9,066 nt of DNA from Paracoccaceae bacterium (GTDB lineage Bacteria > Pseudomonadota > Alphaproteobacteria > Rhodobacterales > Rhodobacteraceae), in the NCBI GenBank assembly GCA_003500165.1, contig DNSZ01000180.1:191-9256 (forward strand), in the 5' to 3' direction. The notes under the pieces are model-generated. The model had not been told where the DNA came from. It ran no database searches and was given only the letters and a program-made list of their open reading frames with translations. Shown here piece after piece: positions 5,068-9,066 of this stretch. The position numbers and the translations under genes are program-made. Position 1 is the first letter of the stretch. Each line of letters begins with the position of its first letter.

Positions 5068-5432
5068 TCCGTTTCGCGATGCCGATAGCCTGCGCAAGGC
5101 GGTTGCGCCAGTCGCGCCCGCCCCTATCGCCTGCGGTACAGTTGGGGCATCAGTAGCGCACGACTCACTAAAAATTCACGGTCAGTTGGATGATACTACA
5201 CATCTTAAAAGTTATGTGCTTGATTAGGTCCGACAGAGTGAGGGGTAGTGCATGTTGAAGGCGGAAAAATCTGGCGTCCGGCGAGGTTTTGTTGCTGGGT
5301 TTTCTTCGCCCTACACGGCCGTGTTCGGCGGAAGGTTTCGAGTGACGACGCAAGCCCATGACCTGGTGTCCACCTCATGGGCCCGAGTTGGCCGTGCCAT
5401 ACAGGCTGCGATCGAGTCCGAGGAGCAGGCGC
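5061..5432. other. Geneless segment between serB and the DUF2335 gene, A+T-richer on the right
   Basis: The first 100 bases are GC-rich like the chromosome and form the serB leader on the minus strand. From about 5161 to 5300 the composition becomes clearly more A+T-rich than anything else in the window, which suggests a foreign origin or a promoter region. It contains a dyad CACAT (5199-5203) / ATGTG (5214-5218) and the palindrome ACACGGCCGTGT (5313-5324). I could not fix a promoter with confidence. One weak small open frame (5252-5470) lies within it. Confidence 0.5.
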
Positions 5433-5470
5433 ATGGGCAAGCCGACCAAGCAGGAAGTCGCAAACACTGA
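5252..5470 (+). CDS. Possible small protein overlapping the DUF2335 start (doubtful)
   Basis: A 72-residue frame starts at an ATG preceded six bases upstream by GAGGGG, a good ribosome binding site. It ends with TGA at 5468-5470, overlapping the DUF2335 gene by 38 bases in another frame. The sequence (starting MLKAEKSGVRRGF) resembles nothing I recognise and has no clear domain or membrane helix. It could be a leader peptide that couples translation to the next gene, or only a random frame. Confidence 0.25.
   Translation: MLKAEKSGVRRGFVAGFSSPYTAVFGGRFRVTTQAHDLVSTSWARVGRAIQAAIESEEQAHGQADQAGSRKH
5421..5425 (+). promoter_or_regulatory. Ribosome binding site that sets the DUF2335 start
   Basis: AGGAG stands seven bases before the ATG at 5433. 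The longer in-frame start at 5358 has no comparable site, so 5433 is preferred. Confidence 0.8.
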
Positions 5471-5915
5471 CCGGGGCGAGCGCGAGTTCGTCCCGAGTAT
5501 AGAACTGGCAATCGAAAAGGCGCTCGAAGGGAAGGTTCAGAGACGAGACCTTCCCGTGGTCGTAAAACAGCTGACCAATATAGCGGTGGGCGAGCAGTTC
5601 GTGGGGCCGATGCCCCATCCGAAACACTTACGAGAGTACGAGGACATTCTTCCGGGCGCGGCAGAACGGATCATGTCGATGGCCGAAGAAAACAGCGCCC
5701 ACATGAAGAAAATGGACGAGGACTCCCTCGAGGCGGAAGTGGATGATCGAAAACGAGGTATGCGCTTTGGTGCCGGTTTGTTTGGTCTCTTGATAGTTCT
5801 CGCATTCGCGTCGCTCTTTGTGACAGACAGCGAAATCGTGCCGGGATTGTTCCTCTGCGCGGCCACGATCGGGGGCATCACCGCCTTTGTCAAGGGTCGT
5901 ACGAACGGGGGGTGA
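5433..5915 (+). CDS. DUF2335-type two-helix membrane protein
   Basis: 160 residues. The central block GPMPHPKHLREYEDILPGAAERI followed by MSMAEENSAH (about 58-90) has the DUF2335 signature: GP.P.P, a conserved YE..LPGAAERI..MAE, then a charged heptad-like stretch (91-110). Two hydrophobic helices follow at about 112-130 and 134-153, with a short basic tail KGRTNGG. Expected topology is a cytoplasmic N-terminal domain with a two-pass inner-membrane anchor. The family has no established function; members are often seen in accessory regions (recalled, not checked). Base composition is lower in GC than serC, serA or serB, consistent with transfer. It is convergent with the truncated serB: its TGA (5913-5915) directly abuts the first base of serB homology at 5916, so its 3' end marks the insertion junction. 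Confidence 0.8.
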   Translation: MGKPTKQEVANTDRGEREFVPSIELAIEKALEGKVQRRDLPVVVKQLTNIAVGEQFVGPMPHPKHLREYEDILPGAAERIMSMAEENSAHMKKMDEDSLEAEVDDRKRGMRFGAGLFGLLIVLAFASLFVTDSEIVPGLFLCAATIGGITAFVKGRTNGG

Positions 5916-6299
5916 CAGCAACTCCAGTCGTTCCCGCGGCGCGCCCGCGAAACCGATCTCGCCGGCCATGGCGCGGGCGGTGACCCGGGCCACTTGCGGC
6001 CCGATCCCGGCCACCGCGGCCAGTTCGTCGATGCATTCCTGCCCGATGATGGTCGAATCCATATCCGCGATCAGCAAGCGCTTGCGGCGGTTCGCCGCCG
6101 GCAGGGTCGCGACATCGCAGCCCGCCGCGGCCAGCGCGGCCCGCGCCGCCGCGCCATGCCCAGGCTCGGCGTGATCGAACTCGGCCGCGCGGCCCGGGGC
6201 CAGCCAGCGCGTTGCGGTGCCCGACAAAGCGCGGCGCAACGCCTCGACCCCGTCTTCCACCAGCCCGCCGGGCGGGCCGATCAGCACCGTGGTGAACAT
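5916..6299 (-). pseudogene. serB: serB truncated after codon 128 (resident 5' end)
   Basis: From the ATG at 6299, with AGGGGG upstream, exactly 128 codons align without gaps to the complete SerB. They include the DMDST nucleophile motif (Asp79, Asp81). Homology then ends at the DUF2335 stop codon. Ser168, Lys213 and the GDGAND motif are missing, so it cannot be an active phosphatase. The minus frame remains open to 5628, reading antisense through the DUF2335 gene, which would add about 95 unrelated residues. It lies divergent from serC, the usual position of serB in this group, so I read it as the broken resident copy. Its codons 115-128 diverge from the complete copy more than the first 114 do. 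Confidence 0.9.
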
Positions 6300-6389
6300 G
6301 CGCGCCCCCTGCCCCCCTGCCTGAGCCAAAGCTGCGCCGCCGGGCCTAACCCGGACGGCCCCCGTTGCGCCAGCCCGGCACGCCCCCTA

Positions 6390-6444
6390 TACGCCGCGGC
6401 GGGACACCCCTCCCCAACGAGGGGCGCTTATCTGGAAGGATAGC
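6390..6444 (+). ncRNA. Probable serC leader RNA motif
   Basis: Two consecutive hairpins precede serC. CCCCTC (6407-6412) pairs with GAGGGG (6419-6424) around CCCAAC. Then GCTTATC (6426-6432, one bulged T) pairs with GATAGC (6439-6444) around TGGAAG. The second stem-loop holds the serC Shine-Dalgarno sequence and ends directly at the ATG. A serC leader motif whose last stem overlaps the serC ribosome binding site is known from alphaproteobacteria. The arrangement here fits, but I matched it from memory of that description. Folding would restrict serC-serA translation. Confidence 0.6.
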
Positions 6445-7587
6445 ATGACCGATCATCCGATCCCGGCCACGCGGCCGGCCGATCCGCGTTTCTCCTCGGG
6501 CCCCTGCAAGAAATATCCCGGATTCGATCCGGCCCGCCTGCGCAGCGACGTTCTGGGGCGCTCGCACCGCGCCGCCCTGGGCAAGGCGCGGTTGCAGGCC
6601 GCCATCGACGGCACGCGCGAAATCCTTGGCGTGCCCGAGACCTATCGCATCGGCATCGTACCGGCCTCGGACACCGGCGCGGTCGAGATGGCGATGTGGT
6701 CGCTGCTGGGCGCGCGGCCGGTGGAAATGCTGGCATGGGAGAGTTTCGGCGCCGGCTGGGTCACCGACGTTCTCAAGCAGCTGCGGCTGGCGGCGCGGGT
6801 GCATGCGGCGCCCTATGGCCGGCTGCCCGATCTGGCGGCGGTCGACTGGGACGCCGATGTGGTGTTCACCTGGAACGGCACCACCAGCGGCGTCCGGCTG
6901 CCGAATGGCGACGCGATCCCGGCCAACCGGGCCGGGCTGACGATCTGCGACGCGACCTCGGCCGCGTTCGCCCAGCGGCTGCCCTGGGACAAGCTCGATG
7001 CGACGACTTTCTCCTGGCAAAAGGTGCTGGGCGGCGAGGCCGCGCATGGCGTGCTGATCCTGAGCCCGCGCGCCGTCGAGCGGCTGGAAAGCCATGTCCC
7101 GCCCTGGCCCATGCCAAAGATCTTTCGGCTGACCAAGGGCGGCAAGCTGATCGACGGCCTCTTTCGCGGCGAGACGATCAACACGCCGTCGATGCTGTGC
7201 GTCGAGGATTATCTGACCGCGCTCGACTGGGCGCGGCGCATCGGCGGGCTCGACGGGCTGCGCGAGCGGGCGAATGCCAATCTGGCCGCGGTGCAGGCCT
7301 ATGTCGCCGACAATCGCTGGCTGGCCTTTCTGGCCGAGGCGCCCGAGACCCGGTCGAACACCTCGGTCTGCCTGCGCTTTGCCGACCCCGCCGTGGCCGA
7401 GGATGCCGGTTTCGCCAAACGGGTGGCATCGCGGCTGGAGGCCGAAGGCGTGGCCCATGACATCGGCGCCTATCGCGATGCGCCGCCCGGCCTGCGCATC
7501 TGGTGCGGGGCAACGGTGGAGACCGCCGATATCGCCGCGCTGATGCCGTGGATCGGCTGGGCCTATGCGACCGAACGCGCCGCCTGA
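6445..7587 (+). CDS. serC: Phosphoserine aminotransferase SerC
   Basis: 380 residues. It converts 3-phosphohydroxypyruvate and glutamate to O-phosphoserine and 2-oxoglutarate, the second step of serine synthesis, in the cytoplasm with PLP. The PLP lysine is Lys193 in FSWQKVLGGEAAHGV, and Asp169 in ICDATSAAF should bind the pyridine nitrogen. FTWNGTTSGVRLPNG and RGETINTPSML are the substrate and dimer-contact regions of this subtype. The N-terminal RFSSGPCKKYPGFD is typical of the SerC form shared by alphaproteobacteria and some archaea, rather than the E. coli form. AAGGA sits four bases before the ATG, inside the leader hairpin. serA follows after 33 bases, so the two form an operon. Confidence 0.96.
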   Translation: MTDHPIPATRPADPRFSSGPCKKYPGFDPARLRSDVLGRSHRAALGKARLQAAIDGTREILGVPETYRIGIVPASDTGAVEMAMWSLLGARPVEMLAWESFGAGWVTDVLKQLRLAARVHAAPYGRLPDLAAVDWDADVVFTWNGTTSGVRLPNGDAIPANRAGLTICDATSAAFAQRLPWDKLDATTFSWQKVLGGEAAHGVLILSPRAVERLESHVPPWPMPKIFRLTKGGKLIDGLFRGETINTPSMLCVEDYLTALDWARRIGGLDGLRERANANLAAVQAYVADNRWLAFLAEAPETRSNTSVCLRFADPAVAEDAGFAKRVASRLEAEGVAHDIGAYRDAPPGLRIWCGATVETADIAALMPWIGWAYATERAA

Positions 7588-7620
7588 CCAGACAAGCATT
7601 CTGAAATCCGGAGACAGACC

Positions 7621-9066
7621 ATGACCCATCGGGTCCTTGTATCCGACAGTCTGTCGGAAACCGCCGTGGAGATCCTGCGCAGCCACGGCATCGATGTCGA
7701 TTTCCGGCCCGAACTGGGCAAGGACAAGGCGCGCCTGGCCGAGGTGATCGGCGGCTATGACGGGCTGGCCATCCGCTCGGCCACCAGGGTCACCGAAAAG
7801 CTGCTGCGCGGCGCCGACCGCCTGCGCGTGGTGGGACGCGCCGGCATCGGCGTCGACAATGTCGATCTGGCGGCGGCGTCGAAACGCGGCGTCGTGGTGA
7901 TGAACACCCCGTTCGGAAACTCGATCACCACCGCCGAGCACACCATCGCCCTGATGATGGCGCTGGTCCGGCAGATCCCCGAGGCCAACGCCTCGACCCA
8001 GGCCGGCCGCTGGGAGAAATCCCGCTTCATGGGAACCGAGGTGACCGGCAAGACGCTGGGCGTGATCGGGGCGGGCAATATCGGCTCGATCGTCGCGAAC
8101 CGGGCGCAGGGGCTGGGGATGCGCGTGGTCGCCTATGACCCCTTCCTGTCAGAGGAGCGGGCAACCAGGCTGGGGGTCGAGAAGGTCGATCTGGACACGC
8201 TTCTGCGCCGCGCCGACATCGTCACCCTGCATGTGCCGCTGACCGACCAGACGCGGCGGATCCTCGATGCCGGGGCGCTGGCCAGGACCCGGCCGGGGGT
8301 GCGCATCGTCAACTGCGCGCGCGGCGGGCTGGTCGACGAGGCGGCGCTCGCCCAGGCGATCCGGTCGGGCCATGTGGCCGGTGCCGCGATCGACGCCTTC
8401 GAAACCGAACCCGCGGTCGAGAACCCGCTCTTCGGTCTGCCGCAGGTGGTCTGCACCCCGCATCTGGGCGCGGCAACGGCCGAGGCGCAGGAAAACGTCG
8501 CCCGCCAGATCGCCGAGCAGATGGCCGACTACCTGCTCCATGGTGCGGTGTCGAACGCGGTCAACATGCCGTCGATCACCGCCGAAGAGGCGCCGGTACT
8601 GACGCCCTGGGTGCGGCTGTCGTCGCATCTGGGCGCCTTTGTCGGCCAGATGACCGACGAGCCGATCCGCGCGATCAACCTCCTGTTCAACGGCGCCGCG
8701 GCGGAAATGAACACCCGCGCCCTGTCGGCGGCGGCCGTTGCGGGCGTGATGCGCGCGACGAACCCCGAGATCAACATGGTCTCGGGCCCGGTGATCGCGC
8801 GCGAGCGCGGCATCGACGTGACGACCACGACGCAGGAAAAGACCGGGGTCTTCGACGCCTATGTCAAGCTGACCGTGGTCAGCGAGACGCGCGAGCGGGC
8901 GATCGCGGGCACGGTGTTTTCGGATGGCAAGCCGCGCTTCATCCAGATCAAGGGGATCACCATCGACGCCGAGGTCGCCCCCCACATGATCTACACCACC
9001 AACGAGGACGTGCCGGGGATCATCGGCACGCTGGGCCAGACGCTGGGCGCGGTTCTGGGCGGCGTC
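7621..9066 (+). CDS. serA: D-3-phosphoglycerate dehydrogenase SerA (3' end outside window)
   Basis: The 482 codons present run off the right edge; a full protein of this type is about 530 residues. It oxidises 3-phosphoglycerate to 3-phosphohydroxypyruvate with NAD, the committed step of serine synthesis. The NAD-binding motif is GAGNIGS (Gly150, Gly152, Gly155). The catalytic set is Arg234 (NCARGG), Glu263 (AFETEP) and His281 (CTPHLGAAT). After the catalytic domain come the intervening ASB-like domain (from about residue 320) and the beginning of an ACT domain (MIYTTNEDVPGIIGTLGQTLG), where serine usually gives feedback inhibition. GGAGA lies seven bases before the ATG. This is the long, type I form. 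Confidence 0.97.
   Translation, partial: MTHRVLVSDSLSETAVEILRSHGIDVDFRPELGKDKARLAEVIGGYDGLAIRSATRVTEKLLRGADRLRVVGRAGIGVDNVDLAAASKRGVVVMNTPFGNSITTAEHTIALMMALVRQIPEANASTQAGRWEKSRFMGTEVTGKTLGVIGAGNIGSIVANRAQGLGMRVVAYDPFLSEERATRLGVEKVDLDTLLRRADIVTLHVPLTDQTRRILDAGALARTRPGVRIVNCARGGLVDEAALAQAIRSGHVAGAAIDAFETEPAVENPLFGLPQVVCTPHLGAATAEAQENVARQIAEQMADYLLHGAVSNAVNMPSITAEEAPVLTPWVRLSSHLGAFVGQMTDEPIRAINLLFNGAAAEMNTRALSAAAVAGVMRATNPEINMVSGPVIARERGIDVTTTTQEKTGVFDAYVKLTVVSETRERAIAGTVFSDGKPRFIQIKGITIDAEVAPHMIYTTNEDVPGIIGTLGQTLGAVLGGV

Larger units (their letters stand above)
4059..5170. repeat. 10-bp inverted repeats bracketing the serB cassette
   Basis: TAGTGAGTCG at 4059-4068, touching the 5' end of the tRNA, is exactly inverted at 5161-5170, where the A+T-richer segment upstream of the DUF2335 gene begins. 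Between them lie only serB and its flanks. The length is within chance expectation for a 9-kb window, so the placement at two junctions is the only reason to note it. Confidence 0.3.

Noticed and set aside
4179..5156. Long plus-strand frame opposite serB
   Set aside because: It is arginine- and glycine-rich shadow coding antisense to an unmistakable SerB.
5313..5324. ACACGGCCGTGT palindrome as an operator
   Set aside because: A single GC-rich palindrome far from a recognised promoter; too weak to call as a regulatory site.
5358..5432. Longer start for the DUF2335 protein
   Set aside because: No ribosome binding site there, and the added residues are unlike the family. The AGGAG before 5433 is much better.
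1..9066. CRISPR arrays, rRNA genes, transposase or integrase genes
   Set aside because: None seen on either strand. The accessory block has no recombinase in this window.

Overview
The window is high-GC DNA that looks like an alphaproteobacterium of the Rhodobacterales type. The reasons are the divergent serB / serC-serA arrangement, the SerC subtype, a serC-leader-like RNA over the serC ribosome binding site, and overall gene style. The assignment is inferred from content only.

Layout, left to right. (1) The C-terminal part of an AmtB-type ammonium channel (+), closed by a strong terminator. (2) A TetR-family repressor (-) divergent from a membrane-anchored fumarylacetoacetate-hydrolase-family protein (+); the gap holds a candidate operator and promoter. 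(3) Two gapless hairpins, then an AqpZ-type aquaporin (-). (4) A mosaic accessory block, about 3673-6306, built around serB (phosphoserine phosphatase). It holds a decayed serB 3' end, a tRNA gene with its own terminator, a complete serB, an A+T-richer stretch, a DUF2335-type membrane protein gene, and a serB 5' end cut at codon 128 exactly where the DUF2335 gene stops. (5) The serine operon serC-serA (+), with serA running off the right edge.

SerA, SerC and SerB together make L-serine from 3-phosphoglycerate. The two serB fragments sit where the resident serB should lie, between aqpZ and serC. I therefore read the block as foreign DNA that broke the resident serB and supplied a full replacement, bringing the tRNA and the DUF2335 gene with it.

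The most unusual item is the tRNA at 3969-4058 (-). It has a class II serine-tRNA body: long variable arm, G73, encoded CCA, and a D arm like tRNA-Ser. Its anticodon loop is CTTGTAA, so the anticodon is UGU (threonine). Seryl-tRNA synthetase normally ignores the anticodon, so this gene may place serine at threonine ACA codons. It lies directly downstream of a serine-biosynthesis gene on a block that looks acquired. This is the best candidate here for an undescribed system: a mobile or laterally acquired mistranslating tRNA linked to serB.
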